This document shows positions 7,930-16,184 of a stretch of DNA of 64,000 nt, piece by piece. The translations under genes were made by a program, and so were the position numbers. The notes under the pieces were generated by a model. That model ran no database searches, was not told the DNA's origin, and saw only the letters and a list, made by a program, of their open reading frames with translations. The stretch comes from Ruminococcus sp. Its GTDB lineage: Bacteria; Bacillota; Clostridia; Oscillospirales; Acutalibacteraceae. The DNA lies in assembly GCA_017458845.1 (NCBI GenBank), contig JAFSZY010000057.1, positions 53,738 through 117,737 on the forward strand, given 5' to 3'. The stretch's first letter is position 1. Every line of letters starts with the position of its first letter.

Positions 7930-8955
7930 ATGAAAAAAGCAGTTATTATAACAATAAGTATAGCGGTTGCCTTGACGATAGCGTCTTTGGCGTTTGTTAT
8001 TTATCTTAATTCAAATTTTCTACCAAAGGGAAGATTTGTGCCCGATGAAAGTACATTTGATAATTCTTTAAACTGCAACGATTTGATTCTTATGGATGAT
8101 AAGCTGTATTATAATTTTAACGGTAACGATGATATTTTTAAATACGGCACCTATGAAATCGACAAAGACGGAAGTCGCCGTGTTCAATGGAACGGTCCTT
8201 CATTCTCGGGAGGCGCTCCGCTTGATTATTTCAAACTATTTAAAGGTAATTTGCTTTTGCCTGATATTTCAGCATCAGGCGGCATCTATCGTTATAATAC
8301 GGATACTCAGTCTAAAGAATTGTTTTCCTCCCTAAAAGATTACAAGGAGAACCGTTATCAGTCTTTTGATATAATTGACGGCAAAATGTATCTTTCTACT
8401 AAAGATAAACTGTTTGTGTCCTCAGACGGTGTAAATACCGAGGAGATGTTTGACTTGCATAATGTGTCACCAGATTATTCAGTATATAGAATATCGGATG
8501 ATTGTATAGTATATGTAAGTAAAGGTAATCACATAAAACAATATAACTACAAAACTAAAAAAGTTGTTATAGACAAAAAGCTCTATATTCCCGATAAAGA
8601 ACTTGAACTGGAAGATATATTTCTAATAGAGAATAATATTATTCTTGAATACTCAAACGACTTTGGTACAAAAATTTACAATTTTTCCGATAATAAAATG
8701 CTTTATGAAACAGGCGGCGGGTATTATTATCTGAACGTTGTTAACGCTTGTCACGATTGTTTATTCATAAGTGTTGATGAAGACGGAATATTATCTATTG
8801 ATATCAAAACAGGAAAGATAACAAAGCTTGTCAACGGTGATAATTGTTGCATTTATATTTTCGGTGATAAGTGGATATATTATACTAAAGGCTATGATGA
8901 TATTCTCTACCGAACAACTCGCGACGGAAAAACTACCGAAAAGATATTTGGTTAA
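7930..8955 (+). CDS. Hypothetical membrane-anchored protein, DUF5050/beta-propeller-like
   Basis: I do not recognise a named gene. This 341-aa protein has an N-terminal signal-anchor (about residues 4-26, hydrophobic IITISIAVALTIASLAFVIYL). The rest is soluble with repeated short motifs such as LMDDKLYYNFNGND, IIDGKMYLSTKDKL and FGDKWIYYTKGYDDILYRTTRDGK. These resemble the blades of DUF5050-type beta-propellers, common in clostridial surface proteins. It is richer in A+T than its neighbours. The ATG at 7930 has no good Shine-Dalgarno sequence: AGGATT (7913-7918) is 12 bases away and lies in a repeat. A surface sensor or adhesion role is a guess only. Confidence 0.7.
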   Translation: MKKAVIITISIAVALTIASLAFVIYLNSNFLPKGRFVPDESTFDNSLNCNDLILMDDKLYYNFNGNDDIFKYGTYEIDKDGSRRVQWNGPSFSGGAPLDYFKLFKGNLLLPDISASGGIYRYNTDTQSKELFSSLKDYKENRYQSFDIIDGKMYLSTKDKLFVSSDGVNTEEMFDLHNVSPDYSVYRISDDCIVYVSKGNHIKQYNYKTKKVVIDKKLYIPDKELELEDIFLIENNIILEYSNDFGTKIYNFSDNKMLYETGGGYYYLNVVNACHDCLFISVDEDGILSIDIKTGKITKLVNGDNCCIYIFGDKWIYYTKGYDDILYRTTRDGKTTEKIFG

Positions 8956-8961
8956 TCTAAA

Positions 8962-8992
8962 TTGTCATTCTGAGTCCAGCGAAGAATCTTTT
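8962..8992. repeat. TGTCATTCTGAG...GAAGAATCT dispersed repeat, copy 1
   Basis: TGTCATTCTGAGTCCAGC is followed by GAAGAATCTTTT. Related copies lie at 58190-58268 and 61847-61960, in both cases closed by GGAATGACA. This copy is the left half only. Confidence 0.65.
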
Positions 8993-9002
8993 AAAAATTC
9001 TC

Positions 9003-9031
9003 TTGACATTTTTTATACTTAGTCATATAAT
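9003..9031 (+). promoter_or_regulatory. Sigma-A promoter for alaS T-box leader
   Basis: A perfect TTGACA (9003-9008) and a perfect TATAAT (9026-9031) are separated by 17 bp. Transcription would start near 9038, just before the T-box stem I. Confidence 0.88.
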
Positions 9032-9037
9032 CATTAA

Positions 9038-9281
9038 GGTAAATTAAATGAATACAAAACGGCTTTGACGGAACGAGTAAAGTTAAGCGTTTTTCAGAGA
9101 GAGGTCGGTTGCTGCAAGACCTTAAACAATAGCTTTACAGCCACTCCCTAGCTCCGTATGAGATAAGTACGGCGTGTGTCCGCGTTAAGGACTTTCAAGC
9201 GGGTATTTTTATAAATACCAATTTGGGTGGTACCGCAGGATTCGCTCTTGTCCCATTTCGGGATGAGAGCGTTTTATTTTG
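9038..9281 (+). promoter_or_regulatory. T-box leader (alanine) upstream of alaS
   Basis: The leader senses uncharged tRNA-Ala and lets transcription read into alaS. Landmarks in order: the AGTA bulge in GGAACGAGTAAAG, the CAGAGAG/GGTCGGTTGCTG apical region, a GCC triplet at 9140-9142 opposite the AGTA side (likely specifier, an Ala codon), the stem III segment with CGCGTTAAGGAC, and the antiterminator bulge GGGTGGTACCGC at 9225-9236. The terminator stem CGCTCTTGTCCC/GGGATGAGAGCG (9243-9271) ends in a T-run. The specifier position is inferred from the stem pairing and from the downstream gene; the class call itself is firm. Confidence 0.93.
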
Positions 9282-9300
9282 AACGTTGGAGAGGAGCACC

Positions 9301-9541
9301 AAGGCTTCCCTTGGGGAGACTCCCTTACTAAGGGAGATGTCGCGTATGCGACAGAGGGTTTGCCGTCTCCGGCTTAGGAAAGCTGTCGAGCGTAGCGAGA
9401 CTGAAGAGGGTCAACTCTAGAAAAGCTCGGTATATTAAACGTAAGGTGGTAAGCCTGTTTACAAGTGGACTCTCTCCCGACCTTTTTGCCGGGCAAGACG
9501 GCAAAAAGCCCACCCTCCCCCAAGGGAGGGCATACTTCCAA
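9301..9541. repeat. R2 palindromic repeat, copy 1 (between T-box and alaS)
   Basis: This element of about 240 bp has outer complementary ends (CCCTTGGGGAGACTCCC at the left, CCCTCCCCCAAGGGAGGG at the right) and paired inner parts (GAGGGTC at 9413-9419 and GGACTCTCTCCCG at 9467-9479). It lies inside the alaS transcript, after the T-box terminator and before the start codon, so the alaS leader is unusually long. Related copies are at 13432, 19577, 20203, 38329 and 39039. Confidence 0.75.
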
Positions 9542-9587
9542 CTTTCCATTAAACATTAATCACTATTATAAATTGGAGGATTAAAAA

Positions 9588-12212
9588 ATGAAGTGGACAG
9601 GACTTAACGAACTGAGAGAAAAATTCTTATCCTTTATGGAGAGCAAGGGCTGCCTCAGGCTCCCCTCGTTCCCGCTTATACCAAAGGATGACAAGAGCCT
9701 TCTGCTCATCAACAGCGGAATGGCTCCTATGAAAAAATACTTTACAGGTGAGATTACACCGCCCAAAACACGTGTAACCACCTGCCAGAAGTGTATCCGT
9801 ACACCCGATATCGAGGAAGTCGGCAAGACCGACCGCCACGGCACATATTTCGAGATGCTCGGCAACTTCTCTTTCGGCGATTATTTCAAGAAAGAAGCTA
9901 CCGCGTGGGCTTGGGAGTTTTTTACAAAGGTGCTCGAAATCCCCGAGGAAAAGCTCTATGTTTCCGTATATCAGGACGACGACGAAGCGTACGACATCTG
10001 GGTTAATCAGAACCACGTAAGTCCCGAGCATATGGTTCGTCTCGGTAAGGCTGATAACTTCTGGGAACACGGCTCAGGCCCCTGCGGACCCTGCAGCGAG
10101 ATTTACTACGACCGCGGCGAGGAACACGGCTGCGGCAAGCCTGATTGTAAAGTGGGCTGCGAGTGCGACCGCTATATGGAGGTCTGGAACCTCGTATTTA
10201 CCCAGTTTGACAACGACGGAAACAACAACTACACACCGCTCGAGCACCCCAATATCGATACTGGTATGGGGCTTGAGCGTCTCGCGTGTGTAATGCAGGG
10301 TGTTGACAACCTTTTCCTTGTTGATACCGTTCAGAATATTATGAAGCATATCTCAAAGATTGTGGGAGTAGAGTACGGCAAGAGCGAAAAGACCGATATT
10401 TCCCTGCGCGTAATCACCGACCATATCCGTTCCACAACCTTTATGATTGCCGACGGCGTAATGCCCTCAAACGAGGGCAGGGGATATGTTTTGCGCAGAC
10501 TTCTCCGCAGAGCTGCCCGCCACGGACGTCTCCTTGGCTACTACGAGCCTTTCCTCTATAAGGTTTGCGAGACAGTTATAAAAGAGAACGAGGGCGCTTA
10601 TCCTGAGCTCAGGGACAAACAGGACTTTATCACAAAGCTCATCAAGGTTGAGGAGGAGAACTTCTCCCGCACAATCGATCAGGGCTTTGAGCTGCTCAAC
10701 AAGCTTCTTGACGACGAGGATACCGACGAAATTTCGGGCGAGGACGCTTTTAAGCTCAACGATACATTCGGCTTCCCGATTGACCTCACACGGGAGATTG
10801 CCGCCGAAAGCGGTATAAAAGTTAACATCGAGCGCTTCAAAGAGCTCCTCGCGGAGCAAAAAAAGCGCAGCCGCAACGCCCGAAAGAACGCTGGAGCCGA
10901 CGCGTGGATTTCTGATACTACAGACCTTTCCGATATTGGCGCTACCGAATTTATCGGCTACAACAAACACAACTGCTATTCCGACGTTCTCGCTATTGTT
11001 AAGGACGGCGAGCGTGTGGATATAGTATCGGAGGGCGAGAACGCCATTGTTATTACGGCGAAAACTCCCTTCTACGCCGAGTCGGGCGGTCAGGTCGGCG
11101 ACACAGGCTCCATCTCGGGCAAAAACTGCGAAATTGAGGTCAACAATACAACAAAAGACCCGAACGGCATATTCCTGCACGCCGTAACAGTCAAGAGCGG
11201 CGCTCTTACGGTCGGCGATAAAGTAAGCCTGAGTATTGATACAAACAGACGATTCTCTATTATGCGTAACCATACGGCGGCTCACTTGCTGCAGGCGGCG
11301 CTCAGAGATATTTTGGGCACTCACGTTGAGCAGGCGGGACAGCTCGTTAACGACGAAATTGTCCGCTTTGACTTTACTCATTTTGAGGCTATGACCGCCA
11401 AGCAGCTGGTTGATGTTGAAAACCTTGTAAACGAAAAAATCTTCGAGGGGCTAACCGTTACAACCGAGGAGCTCCCGATTGAAGAGGCTAAAAAGCGCGG
11501 CGCTATGGCTTTGTTCGGCGAGAAATACGGCGATGTAGTGCGCGTAGTATCAGCAGAGAGCTTTTCAGTAGAGCTTTGCGGCGGTACTCATATAGACAAT
11601 ACAGCCAAAATCGGTCTGTTTAAAATACGTCAGGAGGGCTCAGTTGCCGCGGGTGTGAGACGAATCGAGGCTCTCACGGGCTTTAACGTGCTCAACTATA
11701 TTAATAAGGTTGTTGCCGCTATGGGACAGACAGCTGTCGCTCTGAAGCTCAACGATGCGAGAAAGCTCGCCGAGACTGCCGCTAAAATTGCCGAGGAGCT
11801 CAAGGATAAGGACAGACAGATTGCCGCTCTCAACTCAAAGCTTGCTCATTCTCATATTGATGAGCTTATTGCGGGAATGGAGGATGTTGACGGCGTAGGC
11901 GTCGTTTCCTCTATTATCGGCGTTGAAAGCTCTCAGATAAGAGACGTAGCCGATATGTGCACGGACAAAAACGAAAACGCTGTTGTTGTGCTTGCCTGCG
12001 TCAGCGGCACAAAGGCGACATTCGCCTGCCGTGTGGGCAAGGAGGCTCTCGCTAAAGGTCTCAACGCCGGCAAGATTGTCCGCGCCGTGGCTCAGATTAC
12101 AGGCGGCAACGGCGGCGGAAAGCCCGATATGGCTATGGCTGGAGCTAAGGATATAACCAAGGTTGACGAAGCCCTCGCCGCTGTTGAGAGCATTGTAAGA
12201 GAAATGCTGTAA
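9588..12212 (+). CDS. alaS: Alanyl-tRNA synthetase
   Basis: This class II synthetase charges tRNA-Ala. At 874 aa it is full length. The N-terminal catalytic core opens with WTGLNELREKFLSFMESKGC and contains the motif 2 region TCQKCIRTPDIEEVGKTDRHGT and GRGYVLRRLLRRA. The editing domain has the HTAAHLL zinc motif and its partner CGGTHIDNT. The C-Ala region ends with the Gly-rich GGNGGGKPDMAMAG. The start follows TTGGAGG by 9 bases. A T-box about 300 bp upstream controls it, with an R2 repeat in between. The stop is followed by repeats and by convergent rpmB. Confidence 0.98.
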   Translation: MKWTGLNELREKFLSFMESKGCLRLPSFPLIPKDDKSLLLINSGMAPMKKYFTGEITPPKTRVTTCQKCIRTPDIEEVGKTDRHGTYFEMLGNFSFGDYFKKEATAWAWEFFTKVLEIPEEKLYVSVYQDDDEAYDIWVNQNHVSPEHMVRLGKADNFWEHGSGPCGPCSEIYYDRGEEHGCGKPDCKVGCECDRYMEVWNLVFTQFDNDGNNNYTPLEHPNIDTGMGLERLACVMQGVDNLFLVDTVQNIMKHISKIVGVEYGKSEKTDISLRVITDHIRSTTFMIADGVMPSNEGRGYVLRRLLRRAARHGRLLGYYEPFLYKVCETVIKENEGAYPELRDKQDFITKLIKVEEENFSRTIDQGFELLNKLLDDEDTDEISGEDAFKLNDTFGFPIDLTREIAAESGIKVNIERFKELLAEQKKRSRNARKNAGADAWISDTTDLSDIGATEFIGYNKHNCYSDVLAIVKDGERVDIVSEGENAIVITAKTPFYAESGGQVGDTGSISGKNCEIEVNNTTKDPNGIFLHAVTVKSGALTVGDKVSLSIDTNRRFSIMRNHTAAHLLQAALRDILGTHVEQAGQLVNDEIVRFDFTHFEAMTAKQLVDVENLVNEKIFEGLTVTTEELPIEEAKKRGAMALFGEKYGDVVRVVSAESFSVELCGGTHIDNTAKIGLFKIRQEGSVAAGVRRIEALTGFNVLNYINKVVAAMGQTAVALKLNDARKLAETAAKIAEELKDKDRQIAALNSKLAHSHIDELIAGMEDVDGVGVVSSIIGVESSQIRDVADMCTDKNENAVVVLACVSGTKATFACRVGKEALAKGLNAGKIVRAVAQITGGNGGGKPDMAMAGAKDITKVDEALAAVESIVREML

Positions 12213-12232
12213 TCAGTGCTCAGTTTAATATC

Positions 12233-12262
12233 GTAGGGGAGTCCGTCTCGGGCTCCCTAAAG
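12233..12262. repeat. CGTAGGGGAGNCCGTCTCGG repeat, short copy
   Basis: CGTAGGGGAGTCCGTCTCGG followed by GCTCCCTAA matches, with one change, the left half of the longer inverted copy at 55385-55467. Confidence 0.65.
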
Positions 12263-12342
12263 TTTTGTTAGGAACGGAAGTGAGTGGGAAATATAATATG
12301 AGAGAAACGGCATTGTTTGATGAAGAAAAAATAAAAAAGTAA
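12263..12342 (+). repeat. R3-type repeat, degenerate copy not followed by a gene on this strand
   Basis: GTGAGTGGGAAATATAATATG, then GCATTGTTTGATGAAGAAAA and ATAAAAAA match the R3 consensus. The next gene on this strand is far away, so this copy is a remnant in the alaS-rpmB convergent gap. Confidence 0.6.
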
Positions 12343-12343
12343 A

Positions 12344-12367
12344 AAGGCTATCCCGAGGGATAGCCTT
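12344..12367 (-). terminator. Rho-independent terminator of rpmB
   Basis: A perfect stem AAGGCTATCCC/GGGATAGCCTT (loop GA) is followed on the minus strand by TTTTACTTTTTT. Confidence 0.85.
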
Positions 12368-12383
12368 AATCTTTGCAAATGAA

Positions 12384-12572
12384 TTACAGAGCGCGCTCAA
12401 CCTTACCTGAACGTAAGCATCTTGTGCAAGCGTAAACGTGCTTGGGTGAACCGTCAACAATAGCCTTTACTCTCTGAACATTGGGCTTCCAGGTTCTGTT
12501 TGAACGTCTGTGTGAGTGAGACACTTTAATACCGAAAGTAACACTCTTGCCGCAGAAATCACATTTTGCCAT
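12384..12572 (-). CDS. rpmB: 50S ribosomal protein L28
   Basis: This is a 62-aa L28 of the large ribosomal subunit. The sequence MAKCDFCGKSVTFGIKVSHS, then RSNRTWKPN, and the end CTRCLRSGKV are typical. Two CxxC pairs (residues 4-7 and 50-53) make it the zinc-binding C+ form, whose cysteine-free paralog some bacteria use under zinc limitation. The start follows AGGAGGTG. It is monocistronic, with a terminator directly after the stop, and it is convergent with alaS. Confidence 0.97.
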   Translation of the reverse strand: MAKCDFCGKSVTFGIKVSHSHRRSNRTWKPNVQRVKAIVDGSPKHVYACTRCLRSGKVERAL

Positions 12573-12680
12573 GTGTCTGCACCTCCTTATTAAGCTTAAA
12601 ATACATTTTTACATAATCAACTACCATATTATATATGATAACTTCTAAAAAAGCAAGTATTTTTTTTATTTTTTATACAC

Positions 12681-12709
12681 TTGTTTTTTATATCTGTTTA
12701 TTGTATAAT
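12681..12709 (+). promoter_or_regulatory. Sigma-A promoter for the M50 protease gene
   Basis: TTGTTT (12681-12686) is 17 bp from a perfect TATAAT (12704-12709), 33 bases before the start codon. It lies in an A+T-rich gap. Confidence 0.75.
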
Positions 12710-12742
12710 AATTATAACTATTGATTACTAAGGTGGAGTAAT

Positions 12743-13429
12743 ATGCTTTTTGAATTAATAAGCGGAATAAGTCAGGGCAGTCTTGATTTTATGACGATAT
12801 TTGTCAACATTCTGGCGGCGTTAGTTGTTATATTTCTCATTATGCCTTTTCACGAGTGGGCGCACGCTTTTGTAGCCTATAAGCTCGGCGATACGGGTAT
12901 GAAATACAGAGGTAGACTGACTCTCAACCCGATTGAGCATATTGACCCCATAGGCGCTTTGATGATTATATTCCTCGGCTTCGGCTGGGCAAAGCCCGTT
13001 CCGATTGATGACCGCAATTTCAAGAACCCCAAGGTCGGTATGGGTATATCGGCTCTCGCGGGACCTGTCGCGAACCTTCTCGCGGCTGTTGTGGGCGGAT
13101 TTATATATTGCGCCTTGTTCTTTTTCTTCCCGCAATTTATGTATTTCGATAAGATTGGAAATTATATTTCCCTGTTCTTCTCGTATTATATCTTTCTTAA
13201 CGTTACTCTGGCGGTGTTCAACCTTGTTCCTATCCCTCCGCTTGACGGTTCAAAGATACTATTTATGTTTTTGCCCGACAGAATTGTCGCAGCTATCTAT
13301 AAGTACGAAAGATTCTTTTATATAGCGATTATCGTTTTGCTGTGGTCGGGTGTTATTCCTATTTCGGCAGTGAGCAGTTCTGTTACCAACTTTATACTCT
13401 GGCTTACGGGATTACCGTTTGGATTATAA
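12743..13429 (+). CDS. Site-2 protease family zinc metalloprotease (M50)
   Basis: This 228-aa integral membrane protease is of the YwhC/M50B short type, which lacks the PDZ domain of RseP. The zinc motif is HEWAH at about residues 37-41, and the third ligand lies in VPIPPLDGSKI. About five or six hydrophobic segments are visible (residues 17-38, 73-85, 93-120, 135-158, 187-203). The family performs intramembrane cleavage; no substrate can be inferred. GGTGGAG lies 6 bases before the ATG. Homologs commonly sit next to scpA-scpB in Firmicutes, as here, which supports the assignment but not a functional link. Confidence 0.92.
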   Translation: MLFELISGISQGSLDFMTIFVNILAALVVIFLIMPFHEWAHAFVAYKLGDTGMKYRGRLTLNPIEHIDPIGALMIIFLGFGWAKPVPIDDRNFKNPKVGMGISALAGPVANLLAAVVGGFIYCALFFFFPQFMYFDKIGNYISLFFSYYIFLNVTLAVFNLVPIPPLDGSKILFMFLPDRIVAAIYKYERFFYIAIIVLLWSGVIPISAVSSSVTNFILWLTGLPFGL

Positions 13430-13431
13430 AA

Positions 13432-13586
13432 GCCCTCCCTTGGGGGAGGGTGGCACGCCGCAGGCGTGACGGGAGAGGGACTCGGTTTCTTTTATATCAA
13501 CGCCGAAAACGACTGCATAAGGTGAGGCAGTCCCTCATCCGCCTCCCTTTGGTCGGCACCTTCCCCCAGGGGAAGGCATACTTCCC
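13432..13586. repeat. R2 palindromic repeat, copy 2
   Basis: GCCCTCCCTTGGGGGAGGG, the small hairpin GGCACGCCGCAGGCGTG, CGGGAGAGGGACT, a variable centre, then CAGTCCCTCATCCGCCTCCC and CCTTCCCCCAGGGGAAGG. The two halves are inverted. It separates the M50 gene from scpA. Confidence 0.8.
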
Positions 13587-13614
13587 GCTTACCACTTGAA
13601 TTTTGGAGGCAGCT

Positions 13615-14337
13615 ATGGAAAATTTACAACTTAATTACAAGCTGCCTGATTTTGAAGGCCCGCTTGACTTGCTTCTGAGTCTTATCTCGAAGAACAAGAT
13701 TAACATATACGACATTGTTATTGCTGATTTGCTCGACCAGTATATGGAGCAAATCAAGTATATGCAGGACAATCAGATGGATATCGCCGCAGAATTTCTC
13801 ACAATGGCGTCGCGTCTTGTATATATCAAGTCCGCAATGCTTCTGCCTAAGTACGAGGACGAGGCTGAAGAGCTCAAGAAAGAGCTCAGCGGACAGCTTA
13901 TCGAATATCAGCTTTGCAAGGAAATTGCCGCCAAGCTCAGCAAGATTTATGATTTCGACACTTTTTATAAAGACGCTTCTCCCGTCAAGTTTGATTTGAC
14001 CTACAACCGCAAGCACGACCCGCAGGATATAGTCAGGGGCTTTATCGACGCGGTCGGCAGAGGCAAAAGAAAGCTCCCGCCTCCGCAGTCTGCTTTCGCT
14101 GGGATTATGGAGCGCAAGATTGTGTCCGTTAATTCCCGAATCATCACCGTTATGCGTAAGCTGTGGCGCGGCAGGCGCGTGAAGTATGCCGAGCTGTTTG
14201 AGGCTGCTGACGGCAGGGGAGAGCTTGTAGCTACATTCCTCGCTGTGCTTGAGCTCGTCAAGGGCAAGCGCGTAAGGATTGACGGCAGCGGCTCAGGCGC
14301 TCAGGTCTATATGTTGGAGGACAGAAACAATGGATAA
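13615..14337 (+). CDS. scpA: Segregation and condensation protein A
   Basis: ScpA is the kleisin that bridges SMC dimers in the bacterial condensin. The 240-aa protein opens with the N-terminal helical SMC-neck binding stretch (LNYKLPDFEGPLDLLLSLISKNKINIYDI) and closes with a winged-helix domain (RRVKYAELFEAADGRGELVATFLAVLELVK). I chose the ATG at 13615 since TTGGAGG stands 6 bases upstream; an in-frame TTG at 13603 is part of that ribosome binding site. It overlaps scpB by 8 bp, the standard coupled arrangement. Confidence 0.96.
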   Translation: MENLQLNYKLPDFEGPLDLLLSLISKNKINIYDIVIADLLDQYMEQIKYMQDNQMDIAAEFLTMASRLVYIKSAMLLPKYEDEAEELKKELSGQLIEYQLCKEIAAKLSKIYDFDTFYKDASPVKFDLTYNRKHDPQDIVRGFIDAVGRGKRKLPPPQSAFAGIMERKIVSVNSRIITVMRKLWRGRRVKYAELFEAADGRGELVATFLAVLELVKGKRVRIDGSGSGAQVYMLEDRNNG

Positions 14338-14905
14338 ATTAAACGCGGCTATTGAGGCGATACTTTTCGCCAACGGTTCCTCTGTGGAGCCCTCGAGAAT
14401 TGCCACAGCTCTCGAAATCAGCGAGGGTGAGGCGCGCGACCGTCTCGAGGAACTTAAAAATGAATACCAAAACGCCCAAAGGGGCATAACAATTATAAAG
14501 CTAGGCAAAAGCTATCAGATGGTCAGCGTCAAGGAGTACGCTCCCTATATCCGTACGGTTATGGATTTGCGCAGGAACACTCCGCTTTCCCAAGCGGCCC
14601 TGGAGGTGCTCGCGGTAATTGCGTATAACCAGCCCGTCACAAAATCCTTTGTGGAACAAATCAGAGGCGTTGACTGCTCGGGAGTAATCGGTTCGCTTAC
14701 CGCCAAGGATTTAATAGAGGAAAAGGGCAGACTGGAGCTCCCCGGTCGTCCGCTTCTTTACGGCACTACCGAGAATTTTTTGAGATGTTTTAACATCAGC
14801 TCTATAGAAGAACTGCCGCCTCTGCCCGAGGACGATGCTCCCGCCGAGGATGAGGATGTTCAGCTCACCGTTGAGGAAGCCATAGAACAGGCAACTCAGG
14901 ACTAA
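14330..14905 (+). CDS. scpB: Segregation and condensation protein B
   Basis: ScpB is the kite subunit of SMC-ScpAB. This 191-aa protein has the two winged-helix domains; the diagnostic stretch is PLSQAALEVLAVIAYNQPVTKSFVEQIRGVDCSGVI. The C-terminal end after GRPLLYGTTENFLRCFNISSIEELPPLPE is an acidic tail (EDDAPAEDEDVQ) typical of the family. I chose the ATG at 14330, which overlaps the scpA stop by 8 bp and is preceded by TTGGAGGA. The DUF2953 gene starts one base after its stop. Confidence 0.95.
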   Translation: MDKLNAAIEAILFANGSSVEPSRIATALEISEGEARDRLEELKNEYQNAQRGITIIKLGKSYQMVSVKEYAPYIRTVMDLRRNTPLSQAALEVLAVIAYNQPVTKSFVEQIRGVDCSGVIGSLTAKDLIEEKGRLELPGRPLLYGTTENFLRCFNISSIEELPPLPEDDAPAEDEDVQLTVEEAIEQATQD

Positions 14906-14906
14906 A

Positions 14907-15557
14907 ATGATTGCGTTATATATTATACTCGGCGTTCTGCTTTTGCTTTTCCTGCTCACGCTGTTAAACGTCTGGGTGCTCGCGGGCTACAACGAGGAAT
15001 TGAGGCTGTCTGTAAGGATAGCTTTTGTAAAAATTCAGCTTGTGCCGCCTAAGCAGGGGAAAGAAAAGAAAGAGAAGAAGCCGAAAAAAACCCAAAAGAA
15101 GAAAACCAAAGAGGAAAAGCCCGAAAAGAAAAAGTCCTTCAGCATAAAGGAATATGTCAAACAAAAGGGCGTTTCGGGAATACTGAATATAATCAAGCGA
15201 ACCGCGGATTTCGCCGTGGGAACGCTTAATGATATATTTAAAAAGATTACAGTCACACGATTCTATCTTATGTTGAGAGTCGCGGGCAGCGACGCGGCTG
15301 ACTCAGCCGTAAAGTACGGCCAGGTGTGCTCGGTGCTCTATCCCGCGTTAAAGGTCATAGGCGAGGTTGTGACAATCGAGGATTATGACATCGACGTTGA
15401 GCCCGACTTTTCCGACGAGCCAAAGAATGTGGCTCAGAGTGAAGTGACGGCGAAAATCAGGATTATCTCAATCCTTAAGGTGGCAATTAAACGCGGCTTC
15501 CAGGCGCTCAGACTGTTCCTGAAAGCTAAACCAAAACATAGAAGAAGCGGTAAGTGA
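14907..15557 (+). CDS. DUF2953 family membrane protein
   Basis: This is a 216-aa protein with one N-terminal membrane helix (about residues 3-24, IALYIILGVLLLLFLLTLLNVWV). A highly charged Lys/Glu-rich linker follows (residues 50-75), then a DUF2953-like domain. Members of this family are sometimes linked to sporulation in Clostridia, and the gene before gerW is often of this type. The linker is low complexity, so similarity there means little. It starts one base after the scpB stop, with no separate promoter, and is probably translated by coupling. Confidence 0.82.
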   Translation: MIALYIILGVLLLLFLLTLLNVWVLAGYNEELRLSVRIAFVKIQLVPPKQGKEKKEKKPKKTQKKKTKEEKPEKKKSFSIKEYVKQKGVSGILNIIKRTADFAVGTLNDIFKKITVTRFYLMLRVAGSDAADSAVKYGQVCSVLYPALKVIGEVVTIEDYDIDVEPDFSDEPKNVAQSEVTAKIRIISILKVAIKRGFQALRLFLKAKPKHRRSGK

Positions 15558-15627
15558 TAAGTGGTAAGTGGTTAGTTATTTACGATTAACTGACTGCTGA
15601 TTGCTGACTGCTGACTGCTAAATACTG
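15556..15627. repeat. Short heptameric repeats (CTGACTGCTGATTGC type)
   Basis: Units of ACTGACTGCTGATTGCTGACTGCTG form an imperfect run. Related runs are at 4006, 18003, 18118, 24938, 43395, 43557 and 55537. Confidence 0.65.
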
Positions 15628-15640
15628 AAATTAATAGTTA

Positions 15641-15717
15641 AGTTAGGATCTCTTATGTATGGGGGATATAAATCTCATACAGGAGTATCTTAATTTGACG
15701 AGGAGGAATAAAAAATG
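15641..15717 (+). repeat. 5'-UTR dispersed repeat (R3), copy before gerW
   Basis: GTTAGGATCTCTTATGTATG, GGGGGATATAAATCTCATAC, AGGAGTATCTTAATTTGACG and AGGAGGAATAAAAAATG follow one another. The copy is more diverged but keeps GGATAT, TTTGACGAGGAG and the ending on the start codon. Confidence 0.65.
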
Positions 15718-16146
15718 AGTGAACATCCTATTAACAATTTGATGGACACAACTATGGAAAAAATCAAGGAGATGGTTGACGGCAACACGGTTATCGGCGA
15801 CCCCATAACTTCTCCCGACGGAACAATCATCATTCCCGTGTCTAAGGTGAGCTACGGCTTTGCTTCGGGCGGAAGCGACCTGCCCACTAAGAAGGAAAAC
15901 AAGGATTGCTTCGGCGGCGGCAGCGGCGCGGGCGTGACTATTCAGCCTCTCGCGTTTCTGACAGTTTATAAGGGAAAAGTTACTCTTATGCCCATCGAGA
16001 AATACGACGGCGCTGCCGACAGAGTTGTCGGAATGGTTCCCGAACTTGTGGATAAGGTATCCGCTCTTTTCAAAAAGGACAAAAAGAAAGATAAAGTAGA
16101 GGACGAAAACGCGGAAACAGCCGACGCCGGCGACGATTTATTCTAA
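15715..16146 (+). CDS. gerW: GerW family sporulation protein (YtfJ)
   Basis: This 143-aa YtfJ/GerW-type protein is linked in Bacillus to spore germination and is part of the sporulation gene set. The sequence HPINNLMDTTMEKIKEMVDGNTVIGDPI, then IIPVSKVSYGFASGGSD and the glycine-rich GGGSGAGVTIQPLAFLTV, is diagnostic. The C-terminus is a charged KKDKKKDK tail ending in an acidic stretch. The ribosome binding site GAGGAGG comes from the R3 repeat. It supports the view that the host makes endospores. Confidence 0.94.
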   Translation: MSEHPINNLMDTTMEKIKEMVDGNTVIGDPITSPDGTIIIPVSKVSYGFASGGSDLPTKKENKDCFGGGSGAGVTIQPLAFLTVYKGKVTLMPIEKYDGAADRVVGMVPELVDKVSALFKKDKKKDKVEDENAETADAGDDLF

Positions 16147-16184
16147 AATCAATCTCTGCTTCATAATATTACACGGTGATGTTT

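Noticed and set aside
9301..9541. Insertion sequence between T-box and alaS
   Set aside because: The inverted ends suggest an element, but no transposase is encoded and the same unit recurs as an intergenic palindrome, so it is listed as R2 repeat.
10467..11381. 304-codon minus-strand open frame inside alaS
   Set aside because: It is long but overlaps a full-length AlaS, has no start signal, and shows no recognisable motif. It is a by-product of the codon use of alaS.
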